Shown here: piece after piece, positions 45,701-58,658 of the stretch | Layout of the letters: every line of letters starts with the position of its first letter | Numbering within the stretch: the stretch's first letter is position 1 | NCBI GenBank assembly: GCA_947034885.2 | Contig: OX344749.2 | Span: 33,661,182 to 33,725,181, forward strand | Direction of reading: 5' to 3' | Source: Thuidium tamariscinum | Taxonomy: Eukaryota > Streptophyta > Bryopsida > Hypnales > Thuidiaceae | DNA: 64,000 bases | The notes under the pieces: generated by a model | The model's database searches: none | Seen by the model: only the letters and a program-made list of their open reading frames with translations | What the model was told of the DNA's origin: nothing | Made by a program: the position numbers and the translations under genes

Positions 45701-45983
45701 CGAGAAATAGATACCCACGAAGCCATCTCAAATCATCACTAACCATGCAAATCAACACCAGCTCAAGATGCATAGAAACATGTAAGTTAGGACTCAAACA
45801 AACACGGATGAAAAAATGGCAACACAAGGCAGGACACTACTAGCACAGCAGAACTCCATTCGCTCCACAGCAACAAAACGAAAAGCGGGATCATCTAATG
45901 TTGCGAAACAGGATAAGATAATATCAATTGATGGACTGAAATACATTTAATGCGATGCATCCTACATGAGGATTGCCGTTCTC
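42784..45983. other. No gene assigned; higher-GC region 3' of RPL8
   Basis: GC content is raised around 42.5-44.3 kb, and stretches near 43.7-43.9 kb are CT-rich like a 5' leader. No coding frame could be tied to a family. The part next to 45984 probably holds the RPL8 3' untranslated region. Confidence 0.4.
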
Positions 45984-46334
<351 letters not shown>

Positions 46335-46473
46335 TCAGAAAAATCACAAAAACCCTAAATTCAGTGGACATCCATTACCAATCACCACTTCACGAAACAC
46401 CAATCCACCATTCGATCCACACCTAATCGACGCGAAATCAAGAGAGAAAAACCATACAAGCGACAACACCTAC

Positions 46474-46913
46474 CGGGTGGTCCCGCTGTCCACGTTGTGC
46501 GACACCACGATGGCGTAGTCGCCGGAAGCCCTAGCGAACGCACCCCGATCACCCATGCGGTGCTCCACGTTGCACACCACGGCGCCCTCGGGCACGGAAC
46601 GCAGCGGAAGCACGTTCCCGATCGACAAAGTCGCCTTCTTCCCGCAGTACACGAATTGACCAGAATACATGCCCTCGGCGGCGATGAAGCGCTCCTTCTG
46701 CCTCTTGAAGCGGAAAGGGTGGCGGAACGTCACCTTGCACAGCGGAGCTCCGCGACCGGAGTCGTGGACCACCTCCGAGACCACCCCCTTGATGTACCCA
46801 TTGCGCTCGGCGTAGTCCAGCGAACGGAACTGCGCAGGACCCTTGCGACGGTGGGTGTGACTCCTGAAGATGGAGCCAGCTCCCTTGCGCTGGGCACGAA
46901 TCACACGACCCAT
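46474..46913 (-). CDS. RPL8: 60S ribosomal protein L8 (uL2), exon 1
   Basis: ATG at 46911-46913 gives [20 protein letters not shown], the canonical eukaryotic uL2 start. In-frame codons upstream are not conserved and belong to the leader. Exon 1 ends [10 protein letters not shown] at CG|GTAGGT and joins exon 2 across a 147-nt intron (46327-46473) in phase 2. The protein is a core component of the large cytosolic ribosomal subunit near the peptidyl transferase centre. The frame is intact, and this is the only clearly intact host gene in the window. GC content is well above the surroundings. Confidence 0.97.
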
Positions 46914-46982
46914 CGCAACCAAATCGGAACCGCGGACTCCGACCAGAGAGTGAGAGCGGGAAAGGAAGAGTTCGGGCGTCCG

Positions 46983-47014
46983 CCCAACCCTAATCCTCTG
47001 CAGCAAACCCTAAT
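46983..47014. promoter_or_regulatory. Telo-box motifs in the RPL8 leader/promoter
   Basis: Two AACCCTAAT copies (about 46985 and 47006) lie within 100 bp upstream of the RPL8 ATG. AAACCCTAA telo-boxes are a known element of plant ribosomal-protein promoters. Confidence 0.55.
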
Positions 47015-47129
47015 TCCAATTCACTGGGAGAGACAGCGTTCCCCACGCATTTGGGATGTTCCACTCGACTGACGTTCCCTGCAAAGAGTTTTTGCAAACT
47101 AGTGCAATATTGGATGCACGAGAAATTAG

Positions 47130-47150
47130 TTAACCCCTAAGCGTCCAGAC
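47130..47150. repeat. Single TTAACCCC end of a TTAA-type element
   Basis: TTAACCCCTAAGCGTC resembles the left end of 52237-52971, and the DNA behind it has a TATGGTTAGATTC block seen in related elements. No matching right end was identified. Confidence 0.35.
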
Positions 47151-47936
47151 TCATCTCCAGAATTGAAAATTTTAGACAAATCATCATAAAATACTATTTG
47201 GAAGAATAGTTTGGAATTGAGATGCAAGTAAGAGTTGCAGAGATTGAGTTTCAAATTCTATTCATATGGTTAGATTCAACAATGCTATCATTGATATTAT
47301 TCTATAAGTTTTCAAAGGGAAAATTGTAAATTCTTTCTAAATTCATTTGGAAGCAAAATATTATCATTTTTTGAGTAAACTTTGTTATAATGGATTTGAA
47401 ATGAGTTTTTCTTTACATAGTGGTTTTTTGGAATTTTGGGTTCCTTGATTCTATGACCTCATTTTGCAATTCTAGCTTTGAACCAAAGTCAATTAAATTT
47501 TGGCTTTGTCAAATACTTAACATACTTCCACATTTTCGTAGCATGGGACGAGATTGCACCATTTCAAAATAAATGTCTTTTCTTTGCCAAATAAAAGTAA
47601 TCCTTTTTTGCTAGAACTTTTCCAGTTTTATTAAAAATATAGATGAAGTTGCCAAATTTGGATTAAAAAGTGTATGAATGTGATGAAAAAGTGTTTTTAA
47701 GTCCAAAAGATGGATGAATGTAGAAATACAATGCTTCACCAAATTTGAAGTGATTGTCATCTTGACACTTTATCAAAAAAAAATTTTAAAGGTTGCTGAT
47801 TACTGAATACAAAAGTACCCTACCATTGTAAATTCAATATAGTGTAAACAGACTCGACTTGACCCAGACAATGGCAATTAGTGCAATTTTGTTGCTGCCG
47901 GAAGTTGAGCCAATGGTTATCTTGAACCCTAAACCC

Positions 47937-48148
47937 TAAACCCTTGAAGGACGGATTGGTGGCTGTGGAAATTGTGCATTTTGATACCGTGTGACATCAT
48001 CTACTTTGAAAAAGCCAAAATATTCATTGGAAGATCTTCCCTTTCCACTTCTAATACCGAAGATGAAAAGTTGCTCTTCTATCCTACAAGGAAAGATTCT
48101 TTGTCATTCAAAGGACACCAAACATCCATGGTGACGTTTAAGGGTTAA
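47937..48148. mobile_element. TTAA-type MITE, 220-bp family, degenerate copy
   Basis: Starts CCCTTGAAGGACGG and ends GACGTTTAAGGGTTAA (TTAA 48145-48148). Left TTAA decayed to CTAAA. The interior (TTTTGATACCGTG, GGAAGATCTTCCCTTTCCA, GGAAAGATTCTTTG) matches 49355-49573 and, inverted, 57262-57491. Confidence 0.65.
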
Positions 48149-48298
48149 GAGAAGGATAAAATAATGAAGTAACTTGGATGTACTTGATGCTATTGATGCA
48201 AACCTGGTGAACAAATGATAAATGATTTAACAACACAAGTGATATCAAATTATCAATAGTTCATTCCAAGATTTATGCAATCGAGGGCAGGGACAATG

Positions 48299-49113
48299 TT
48301 TTGACCCATAAAGTCCAAAGGTTGGGGTTTTCTTGGTCAAAAATTGCTCAAAATTGTCAATTTTGCTGCAATTATCCAAGAAATTTGGAAGATATTTAGC
48401 ATTCAAAGTTGGAAAAAATATGTTTTTTGAATGTTAGCTTGCAATTGTAGATGACTTTGACCAGCATATGTAGAAATTTCTCTCATTGAAAACTTCGAAT
48501 TACATTTTTTGTGTGTTGAAAAATTGAGTTGAAAGTCTAAGAAAAAAAATTCAAGAACAACACACTTGATTTTCTTTCTTAAAAAATATATTAAATAGAA
48601 GTAGATCTAAGATTGAAAGATTGAAAGAAAAGTTAAAATGTTAATAGTTCTAAGATGGGATTGAAATATAATAATTCCAATAGTGAGATTATTCTAGTAA
48701 AACAACTAAACTTGTCAAACAATTTTTTTGTAAAATTGTAAAAACTACATTCAAAAATGTGTCCTATGTGTTATATTTTCAAGAACATGCTTAGATTACC
48801 CCCAAAACAAGATTGTTCATAACTTTTATGTCACTAGTCAATATAGAATGAATGAAAACTTCACATATAGAAAAAAATTAATTAATTTTAATTTTGACTT
48901 TTTGCAATTTTTTTGAGCTACATATTGTATACTATCCTAGGTTTTTGTAGTATAACTCATGCTTTGGACACCAATTGAAATTTAAAAAATTATATTTTCA
49001 TGAAGCTTATCAGTTTTTCTATCTTATGAGAAAATTTCACTAAAAATCAAGGTCATAAAAACCTATCTAAAATCTATTTCATCCCATGAGGAAACAATGG
49101 GACTTAATGATTT
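48299..49113. mobile_element. Degenerate inverse relative of the 930-bp TTAA element
   Basis: Left end TTTTGACCCATAAAGTCCA corresponds to TTAACCCCTAAAGGACCA; right end near 49100. Internal blocks match the complement of 23629-24558 in order. Confidence 0.5.
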
Positions 49114-49354
49114 ACTAATAAGTGAGTATAAAAAAATAGGAAGTGTTAGAGTCTAGAGAATTATTAGAGACAAGCTAAAATTTGCAATTCCAGAGAAGAT
49201 AGGCGGGTAGTGCTACTAACAAAGATTTTCAACTTTATTTAAAGCCATAATGTCCCTTGGAAGACATATTGGATTTTGAGTATGTTTGTGTGACCACAAT
49301 TTTTGGACTTGATTTTTCAAACTTTTTCTGTGAAGATGGAAAAACAGATTATCT

Positions 49355-49573
49355 TTAACCCTTGAAGGACGGACCGGTGGCCGTGGAAACCTTGCATTTT
49401 GATACCGTGGGACATCACCTACTTTGAAAAATCCAAATATATGCATTGGAAGTCAAAGTGATGTAGAAGATCTTCCCTTTCCACTCCCAATACCGAGGAT
49501 GAAAAGTTGCATTTCTGTCGTGGAAGGAAAGATTCTTTGACGCCAAATGTCCGCAGCGTCGTTCAAGGGTTAA
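49355..49573. mobile_element. TTAA-type MITE, 220-bp family, 219 bp
   Basis: TTAA at both ends (49355-49358, 49570-49573); inverted ends CCCTTGAAGGACG and GTCGTTCAAGGG. CpG-rich tips. Confidence 0.75.
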
Positions 49574-50061
49574 GCAAATTTAATTTAATTTCGATCCGTA
49601 TTTGCAAGCAAAAGTTACTAGCCATCACAAGCAGTTTGTTGGGTCAAAATGAAAAACCACAAAAGCTTGAAATAAAAAATTTAAAAATTTGTTTTCCATT
49701 GATTGCATTTTTGTCGACATAGAAGGCTTTTATTCATTCTATTTGGATTGATGATGCGCAAGTCATGATGGAGTTTTCTACTTTGCAAGCAATCATTACA
49801 TCTTGAAAAAATAATGTATCAAATTTGTTGTTGAACTCAATTTTTTCAATTTAAGAAGAAAAAAAGTTCTACAAGGTTTAATTTGGTTGATATAACAATC
49901 TCATTGTTAGAACCACTTTGTTTAACTCCATTTGAGAGCTATCAACAACTTTAGTCTCTCCTTCCATTTATACTTGCTTCTAGTTATCAATAGTTACTTA
50001 AGGATGAATATTGAGTCTTCCATTGTAAAATTCAAAGTAAAGAAGAATCAAAGTCAATAAT

Positions 50062-50273
50062 GCTAGTATATGAGTATAGAAATTTGAGCCTATGAGCCTT
50101 GAGCCTAAGTATAAGTAAATATCCTACACTCATTGAAGGTGTTTATAGCATAAATACCTATAATATAGGTGTTTAGAACATAAATACACTATAAGCATTC
50201 TATACTATAGGTATATAGAATTCTAGGCTCATAGGTTCACACTTTCTACACTCACATACTAGCAAACGTGGAA
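50062..50273. mobile_element. Inverted-repeat MITE, about 212 bp
   Basis: About 38-bp imperfect ends: GCTAGTATATGAGTATAGAA... and its near complement ending CACATACTAGC at 50273. No coding capacity. Confidence 0.55.
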
Positions 50274-50364
50274 TCAAAGTCTTATAATCTAGTCATGCAA
50301 GGTGCAAAAAAACTTATTTTCTTGACTTTAAACTCAAATATTTGGCAATCTATCAATTCAAGAG

Positions 50365-50554
50365 AAAGGGTTGTTTTAAGTATAGTCTTAGAGATAAGAT
50401 TTTAAGTAATGACCTTTTTAGGAGATTTTAAGTAAAAAATATGTGTCTTTCTAGTAAATTTTTATTAAAAAGACACTTATTTCTTACTTAAAATCTCCTA
50501 AAAAGGTCATTACTTAAAATCTTACTTCTAGGACTATACTTAAAACAACCCTTT
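50365..50554. mobile_element. Foldback element with long arms, about 190 bp
   Basis: Arms of about 85 bp pair almost perfectly: AAAGGGTTGTTTTAAGTATA... against its complement ending ACAACCCTTT. The hairpin includes AGTAATGACCTTTTTAGGAG and its complement. Confidence 0.65.
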
Positions 50555-50740
50555 TCTATTGTAGTGCCATGCAACCAAAGTTCATGAAATTTTTTTTTAC
50601 ATTTTTACATTAGTTTAGTGCAAGTACCTATAGTTCAATATGGAAAAAAGAATAATTTTAAAAGTCTTTTGCTCTTTGCAATAGACATGGCAATTTTGAT
50701 TGATTTTTGATGGAAAAGAACTTGGGACATTAGGGGTTAT

Positions 50741-52236
50741 ATTGGCATGATACTAATGCACCCAAAAAACTGATAAAATTCCTTTGCTAAAAAACTCTAC
50801 ACTAAATAGGGGTTTTAAAAGGACCAAAAAATTAAAGGGACTTATTTTAGAAAATTGTAGATGTTTGAAACATAATATACAAGTCCTACATACTTCAATA
50901 ACTATTGTTGTACAACCAAGGTAGATATTTGTATAGTGTAAAATATCATTTAATTAATACAAGTCCCCTTAAAATCCTCATTTAGTGTAGAAATGGGCCT
51001 AGTCTAGAGAAAATCCTTGACTAAGTCTAAAGAAGATTTTCACAACATATCCATACTATTGATATTGTTTCAATGGTACAACCGTACAACCTATCAATTT
51101 TGAATTGCAAATGACATCTTTTATATCAAATATCAAATACACAATTTCATGACTAACCCTTAAAATTTTCATCTACCATAATATGGTCAATTTATTTTTA
51201 GGACAACCATTTCTAGAGTTGAAAATATGAAAAGTCACTTTTTCTTGGGCTCATTCTTGGGTAAATAAAATTAGCTTTGAGGTGGTGTGTTAAGATTTAG
51301 AAGAAGATTCACTATTGTATTGAATTAATAAAAAAATTTAAAGTGTGAGTGGTCTAAAGGTAAAGAGTCAAAAAGTCAAAAAACTATCAAATAGGGAACT
51401 TTGGCCAATGAGGTGGAGGCATGTTTTTTTTACCTCTTCTTGGTTTGTATCTAGTGATAACCATTAGAATATACATCTTGCACTTGGATTTCAACCACTT
51501 TTCTAATTTTTTTTTCTCCTATTGTGTGTCTTTTCTTATGCTCTTTCACTCTACTATGTTCAATATTGAATTTTGGCTCCAAATTTGAGACAAATCTTTC
51601 ATTTATATCTTTTTTCTAATATTTAAGAGTGAAGTAGTGATCACTAATTCAAGACCACTTTCTCACTCATTTTTCATCCTAAAGATACAAGAGTTGTTTC
51701 TATACATGTGGAACTTAGTTACCTTAAGAATGAGCATAGGATGCCAACTTTCTAAAATGTTATGTATCCAAAAGAGCTATTCAAAGTGCAATTTTAGTTA
51801 TGCAAGAATATAGATTTCATTCAAGTAACCTTCATCTTTAAGTTATACGTTAATCTTGAAATTTACGAGTTGGATTGAAACCAAACTTTGTGGAGATATT
51901 ATGGACTTGGCTTCTTACAATCCTACAGTTAATTTTGCCTAAATACAACTCATTGCCCTTTGAACTTCAACTCTTTGTAACTTAGAAAATCAGGGTCCAA
52001 AACAGCTTGAAAGTCCGTGAAAATTTCAAGGGAAAGTTATGCAAACAATGGGGAACTTTCTTTAGTACAGAAGTTATATCCTCTCAAGGGATGCTATTCA
52101 ATATGCCACCTCTTTGAGACTTGGAATTGATGGTGAATTGGCTCAGAACTCCATGATCTGTAGTCCCCCTGCAATGTAGCTCTCATCAAATTATTGTTTG
52201 TGTGGTAGTATTCAACTTTAGTTGATTCAGAGGTAG
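50741..52236. other. No gene seen; AT-rich
   Basis: No supported coding frame or clear repeat. Confidence 0.45.
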
Positions 52237-52971
52237 TTAACCCCTAAGCGCCGGCAGCGCCATTCTGTGGCTTATGAATGACTTCTCCACGCCACCTGAA
52301 GCGTGAACAGTAGTTTTTTCATCCATTTTTTTTTTCAATGACCTTTCATGTTGAGTTACAAAGAGTGTCCCAGTGACTTTTTAGTGTAATTGATATTTCT
52401 TTTCATGTGATTGAGAAGTAATTAAGAAAAACGGATGGCAAAATTTGTCATTTTAGTGTATTTTGAGAAATTGAGTAAATCTGAAATTTCTCCTTGAAAA
52501 CTACATTTTTTGAATTTGAGCCCAACTAATGAAATAGAGGTCCTGTACTCTAGTTTCTTCTCCAATTGAAATTTTGGAAAAATTCATAAAACTGAATATT
52601 TTATTGCAGTTTGAACTTTGGCTGTATTTTTAATGTCCACTGAATTCTAATTATAGATGTACACGGGAAATTAGTTTACACCATGATGATTTCCACTGTA
52701 TTTTTCACACATGGTGAAATTTTCAGATTTTTTGAGAATTTTTTCTATTTTCTATGATTTTATCTTCAGTTTTACTTCAAAAAAATTCAGAAAATACAAT
52801 TTTCCTCAAAAAAATCTGAAATTTCTGTGAAGTACAGAGAACATGCAGTTTCATCTCTGAAAAATAAAAATAAAAATTTCCATACACATCTGGTTACAAA
52901 ATGCTAACAAATTCAGTGACAGAGAGTGCAACCTGAAAGCAGGGGTCACAGGCCCGGCGTTTCAGGGTTAA
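52237..52971. mobile_element. TTAA-type non-autonomous element, 735 bp
   Basis: TTAA at 52237-52240 and 52968-52971. Inverted ends CCCCTAAGCGCCGG and CCGGCGTTTCAGGG match apart from two small gaps. The interior is homologous to the inverse of 60275-60988. Confidence 0.68.
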
Positions 52972-54872
52972 GTTACTTGAATATTGATTCATAAGCTTGG
53001 TGTTTGTTGGACTTGCATTGTAAGAGAAGACTGCTGATTTTTGTGCTTGGGTTTAGAGAGTTAGTTTAGGGTTTTGTGTCTGTTCTAAGTTAGGTTACTT
53101 GCAGTGGGCTCTGCCAGCAGAATTGGGAAGTTGCAAGAAGGCTCTTCAAAGTGTGCACAAGCTGACTCATCAGCAGCTCAAGGCAACAGACTCACACAAA
53201 GGATCAATAATTTTCTGGAGTAAGTTACCGACCATATCTAATTTTATTTCTGACCTCCTCGAAACTGTCAAAGAAAACTTGAGGCTGCCTGCTCAATTTG
53301 AACCTCGGGTTTGGTTCTTGAGCAGTTTGGAAGCAGAAATTTTAATTTCCCTTAACTTAATCTTTGTAGTCTAGGCTCTTCGAATCATGTGAGAAGAGGA
53401 CCATGTGGTGCTCCATGTGAGGACCATGTGCTGGTTAACAAGATTTGTCTGTATGTGAGTGTGCACGACAAATTATATTTCTTTCTTTCTTTCTTTTGGA
53501 TATGGGAGATGTATCTGGAGAGTGAAACTGGCTTTAGAAAATTTTGCTGAGTAATGAGGTGAAAATACTGTCTGCCAGCAGGTCATTCTTGATTTGCATC
53601 TGCTCTTTTTCTTTGACTGCCGTGTTTGTTGTTGACTGTCCTTTGAGACAAAACGATTCTCAAATTTGAGCAGGATGATCAACTTTGCATCACCCTCAGC
53701 ATGTTGTAGCATCATGCACGGCCGGTGCCACTCACATGATCTCTTGTAAATTTATTAGCCTTTTTCTGTCAAAATTCCGGGGCTTGTTGCTCTGTTGTGA
53801 TGGGCAGCATCTTACTCAGATTCTTGACATGATTCAGAGCAGAAGGATTATATTCATAGCAGCACAGCAGTGAAGAATGATGACTAGTTTCTGATTATGA
53901 GCTGCACTGTAAGTTAATTTCCCTCCACAGTCATAGTCTAATCTTTCAGATTTCAGAAGACTTCTGCTCTTACAATGTTGTCTTCCTGGATGCTTTTATA
54001 ATTCAGAGCACATTTCGTCTAGAATTAATTGAAGAAGATTTGGTGAGAGGGAACATGGGCAGTATTAAATACTCACTGAAATCACCAAAATCACCAATAA
54101 TGTTCTTGTTGTGAGGGAAGTGCCTGCACTGACCTGTATATTATCATTCAAAATTACTTATGGTAGGAGGTCCAGAAAGTGACCATGTAAGAAGAAGACC
54201 TCTGTGAAGAATGAAGGCACTGGATGAATATTTTCGAAATTGAAATGCAAAGACAAATCAGTGACGTAGCATTTGCAACCTCCATGAGAATTTTCTAAGC
54301 CAAGAAACATTAATTACAAATTTATGAAGGAAGAACGCAGTAGGTATCTATTATAGTTCATAGGTAGAAGTTATAATGAGCACGTTAGTGGCATTGAGGA
54401 AATCAAGGACATCCTAGAATGCATGAAAGCATTGTCAATAAAACTTTCTGGAAGTGCTCATAAAGTTTGGCACACAAGCAAAAATGGATCGCTTTGTATG
54501 GGGTCTGAAAAGAAGGACTCCTGACATTAGATACACATGTGCTTCTAATCACCAAACACCTGTTAGAAATTTATTTTTTATAATGTCTTTCAATTACTGC
54601 CATAACTTGTTCACAAAATAAAACTGAATTGCAATTCCAGTGACCTCACAAACTAAGGTGCTAGAAAGACTCACTTTTGTTCAAATTGGGCCCACTGTCC
54701 AAAACTGGATACATTTGAAACATGCCATGCACCATTTTCCACCCTTCTGTAGGAGCGCTTTATATTGGCTGGTTGGTTTTCAAACCTCCTACCACTAGTG
54801 TTCATCAGCAGAACCCCAGTCATCTCCATAAGTACTGAACACCACACATGACTCAAAGTGTTTGGTAAGTTT
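52972..54872. other. No gene assigned
   Basis: Frames up to 90 codons but no start or family that can be supported. A (CTTT)n run at about 53479-53497. Confidence 0.4.
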
Positions 54873-54873
54873 A

Positions 54874-55205
54874 TGTAGAATCAAGGAATGCAGTTAATCC
54901 TGCCTCAAAATAGCTTTTGACTGATGAATGACTTTCAAAGTTCAGTCTGTGTAGAATCAAGGAATGCAGGTAACCCTACCATGAAATAGTTTTTGAAGTG
55001 CTGATGAATGACTTTCAAAGTTCCATTTGTGTAGAATCAAGGAATGCAGGTAATCCCACCCCAAAATAGTTTTTTTGGCTGATGAATGACTTTCAAAGTT
55101 CAGTTTGTGTAGAATCCAGGAATGCAGGTAACCCTACCACCAAATAGTTTTTGTTTGATCAGTGACTTCCAAGGTTGGGTAGAATGTAGGAATAGAATAG
55201 TTTTT
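54874..55205. repeat. Minisatellite, 70-80-bp unit, about 4.5 copies
   Basis: Units start GTAGAATCAAGGAATGCAGG at 54874, 54951, 55031 and 55109, with a decayed fifth at 55179. Each contains CTGATGAATGACTTTCAAAG. Confidence 0.8.
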
Positions 55206-56753
55206 AGCTGATGATCACAGCAGATGGTCACCTGTCATTTCAGTATTAAACACACTATCAAAATCATTTTCTAAAAATCTCCCTTTTTTTCTTAACTTAC
55301 CCTGTGAGCACTAGGTTATACATTTTATTTTCCAAGTGTGAGAATCTCCATCAGCCCACTTCCAAATGTATAACTTACACAACGCAGCACAACTCCAAAT
55401 GCACAACTTCCTCTTCTCCATCAGCATAGAAATCCCATGCCCTGCTCTCCTCTCTGGAGAACATGGATTCCAGCAGAACTGAACTTACACCTTCTGCAAC
55501 TGGGGGGAGGGAGTTGCTTGTTGATAACTTAACTTAGTTGTTTGTTCTGCCTCCTGCTCAAGAGATTCTCTGCTGCACATACCAGACTACACACCTACAA
55601 CCATAATGTGTCAAGTACTCCGTCATGTGGCTGGCCGGCAGGTTTTGTATTTTTATTTTCTTTGCAGTGAAAGTTTGTTTCATTTGTGTAAAATTCTATT
55701 AATTAATTAATTTTTTAAGTATTGAGTCACTGATTGATTTAGTTATTGAGTTCATCTTGTCTGAGGTCATCTCCCCCAGTCCCAACTCATATTTTGTTAT
55801 AACTTACTCTTGTCTCTAAATCATCTGAATCCATTGTCAAATCTTCACCATGCTGATGCAAACCCTAATTACTTGTGTCGAGCTCTGGTGCAAGGGGACT
55901 TGATGTGCGTAGTAAGTTAGCAACAAAGCAACTGTTGCCATGGGTACCTAGAAGAGAGAACTTACCAAGGACATCATCCAGGATAACCTTTATCCGTGGA
56001 AATAGTGTTCCAAACAACATGAAATGGTGTGACCATGAGGCTCTATCTTAGGTGAACACTGATATTAGTTTTATTGCTGGAAAATACTAAACAGTTGGGA
56101 AATTAAACAAGATTATTTAAACAAAGTAAATAATGGACTCAACCATGTTTGCCTAGGCGACCTTCCTTAGCCAGCCAAAGGTCCACCCATGCACCACTCT
56201 AAACCCTCAAGCAAGCACATGTCTGTCCATGTCGTTATGGTGCAATGCAAATAGGGTTATAGATAAGATTTGGAAAGAGAGATTCAAAACCCATAGTCAA
56301 TGCCATGATCTCTATCCAAAAGATCAGAGCCAATAATATTTATTGCAGGCTGGACTACTGATCAAATCCAGTATCTGATCATCAACATGTAGCAAAAATT
56401 ATTGTTTTGCAAAGATTATACCTTACCTTTGAATTAATTAGCCAAACCTTGAGTGCTTTTGATCACCATTTCTGCAGCACCTTACATTACCCTGTTTCTG
56501 AAATTGTTTCACTGTTTGCTTGCTTTCTGCCTCTGTCTGTGCCCCTCCTGTATGATAACATCTGAGAACAGGAATCATGGGCACAAAGAATGCCGTGTAT
56601 CCTCAAATTTCAAGCATCTAATTGGAATACAATTTCTGCCATGAGGCCCTAGTTACAGAACCTATTTCTAAGCAATACTTAATTACATGCTTGAAACTGT
56701 AAATGAAACCCTAGCTTAGATTCATTCTCAACCAAACTTATTTAAAAAAAATA
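55206..56753. other. No gene seen
   Basis: No supported feature. Confidence 0.4.
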
Positions 56754-57162
56754 TAAGGTAGAACCACCTGTAATTGATCATTTAAGATATCCTAGGTATG
56801 CTCTGGTTTAGTGCAAGGTAAAACTAATATTTGCAAAGGTGCAAAGATAAAAATGATGGGGATTGTCAAAAAATTGATGATTTTATCACATGAATTAAAT
56901 TTACTATGAATTTTGGAAGGCAAAAAGTGTGCTAGACCCAATGCCAATCTGTAAAGTCTTCTAATTTTGATCACATAAAAAACTACTTTTTTACTCACTC
57001 TTTCCTATTTTCTTGCACACTACTTTGGGACATGTGCCATGAACTTGTAGTCCCAACTTTAGAAACGAGAAAAAAAAACATTCTAACCTTGGTCGGAAAT
57101 ACATCCATCAACACATTACATTGGCTGTAAGGTGCCCATTGATTATAGGTGGTTCTATCTTA
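56754..57162. mobile_element. TA-flanked MITE, AGGTAGAACCACC family, 409 bp
   Basis: Ends AGGTAGAACCACCTGTAAT and ATTATAGGTGGTTCTATCT are inverted and flanked by TA. The best-preserved member of the dispersed family also at 41930, 58925, 62770, 63155 and 63760. Confidence 0.65.
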
Positions 57163-57261
57163 CTCACAGGTAAGCTAAGCTGTTGCTGAAAGGCCTTCTT
57201 GGTCAGCTCGATTGATCAGGAATGAAGGCCTTCACAACATGACACATGGCAGGTATGCTGC

Positions 57262-57491
57262 TTAACCCTTGAACGACACCGCGGACGTTTGGCATCCACT
57301 GGATGACAAAGAATCTTTCCTTCTAAGACATAAATGCAACTTTTCATCCTCAATATTGGGAGTGGAAAGGGAAGATCTTCTATAGTACTTTGACTTCCAA
57401 TGCATATATTTGGCTTTTTCAAAGTAAGTGATGTCACATGGTATCAAAATGCATGGTTTCCACGGCCACCGGTCCGTCCTTCAAGGGTTAA
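57262..57491. mobile_element. TTAA-type MITE, 220-bp family, inverted copy, 230 bp
   Basis: TTAA 57262-57265 and 57488-57491; ends CCCTTGAACGAC and GTCCTTCAAGGG. Reverse-complement of the 49355 copy with high similarity. Confidence 0.75.
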
Positions 57492-57836
57492 CTTAATTGA
57501 CCTGCAGTCAGTGCTTAACAAACTGGCCAGTCTCGAACTGAAGTTAGGGTTTGGAGTGACTCTGTAGATAGAAAATAATGTTTACTTATCCATTGCACAC
57601 AATGAGTGTCATGTTGGGATGACCAGACCAGACAGACATTCCAACAACCATTAAGGTATGATAAGTTAAGTTTTTCTCCAACCAAAATTGGTTCATGATT
57701 CTGAAAAAACAAAGTTACCCAAGTAACCAAAGTTAAAATTTGCTCTCACTGAACTGAATGGTAACAGGTTGAGTACAGTCAGTTGTAAAAAAATGGATAT
57801 CATATTTACTTGATGTGAATGACAGTAAGTTAATAG

Positions 57837-58658
57837 TTAACCCCTAACTGTCTGGGCAACCATATATGGTTGTGCAGAAAATTTCAGCTCAAATTTGAAA
57901 GGGCAGTTAAATTCCTTTGACCATTCTGAAAAAAATTCAGGCAGTTTTTAGTGTTAACTATTCAAAACTTTCATTTTTCACAGAATAAAGTAAATATTTG
58001 ATTATTTAGGGGTCTTAAAAGGCGTGTACGTAACATTAGTGGAGAGTAGAGCTTGTCAATTTTACTTCATTTTCCACTTTAGTGCACAACTTGCCAATTT
58101 CACTTGAATTGACATCTAAGAGGTTGTACTTATCCAAATGCTTTGAAAATGGTCCTAGTAGAAAGAATAAAGTCATTTCATGATTTTCACCATTAAAAAT
58201 TTCAACATGCAAGTGTTGATTTGAAGATTTTTGCAATTTTTAGTTATAAAAAAAAATTGTATTACCACAATTGTAAGGTGGATTGAATAATGAATCTGAT
58301 AGCTTTTCAAGTGAAATTAAGTTTTTTGAAAGTACATTTTAGTGTGCTAACACTATTTGTATTTGTTTATATCATTATTAATCCCAAAAAAATTTAATAT
58401 ACAAATTTCTAAAACATTGTGGGAAGAAGCTACATACTAAAAATAGAAAATACACATTTCTCTTGTTATAATCTCACAACTCCTTTGCAATTTTACACTC
58501 AAAATTGGTTTGATGAGTAATATGCAAGCTCTTAAAACATCTATGCGGTTAGATTTTGAAAAAAGAAAAATTTGCTTCATTGAAGATTACTAGAAGCCAA
58601 TGCTCTTTTTTTTTATAAGAAAAACACACTTGCCAAGGCTTAGGCACTTAGGGGTTAA
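57837..58658. mobile_element. TTAA-type non-autonomous element, 822 bp
   Basis: TTAA 57837-57840 and 58655-58658; inverted ends CCCCTAACTGTCT and AGGCACTTAGGGG (11 of 13 match). No transposase frame. Confidence 0.68.

Larger units (their letters stand above)
49240..50740. mobile_element. Degenerate relative of the 930-bp TTAA element with three nested MITEs
   Basis: Right end GGGACATTAGGGGTTAT (50724-50740) and blocks such as CATTCTATTTGGATTGATGATG match 23629-24558. The left part is interrupted by the 219-bp MITE at 49355-49573; the right part holds the inverted-repeat elements at 50062-50273 and 50365-50554. Confidence 0.5.

Noticed and set aside
46497..47072. 191-codon plus-strand frame
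   Set aside because: Antisense shadow of RPL8 exon 1.
47130..48148. A single 1-kb TTAA element spanning both ends
   Set aside because: The right end belongs to the 220-bp MITE at 47937-48148, so the left TTAACCCC end at 47130 lacks a proven partner.
53099..53374. 91-codon plus-strand frame
   Set aside because: Begins at TTG, not ATG, and has no recognisable domain or flanking splice sites.
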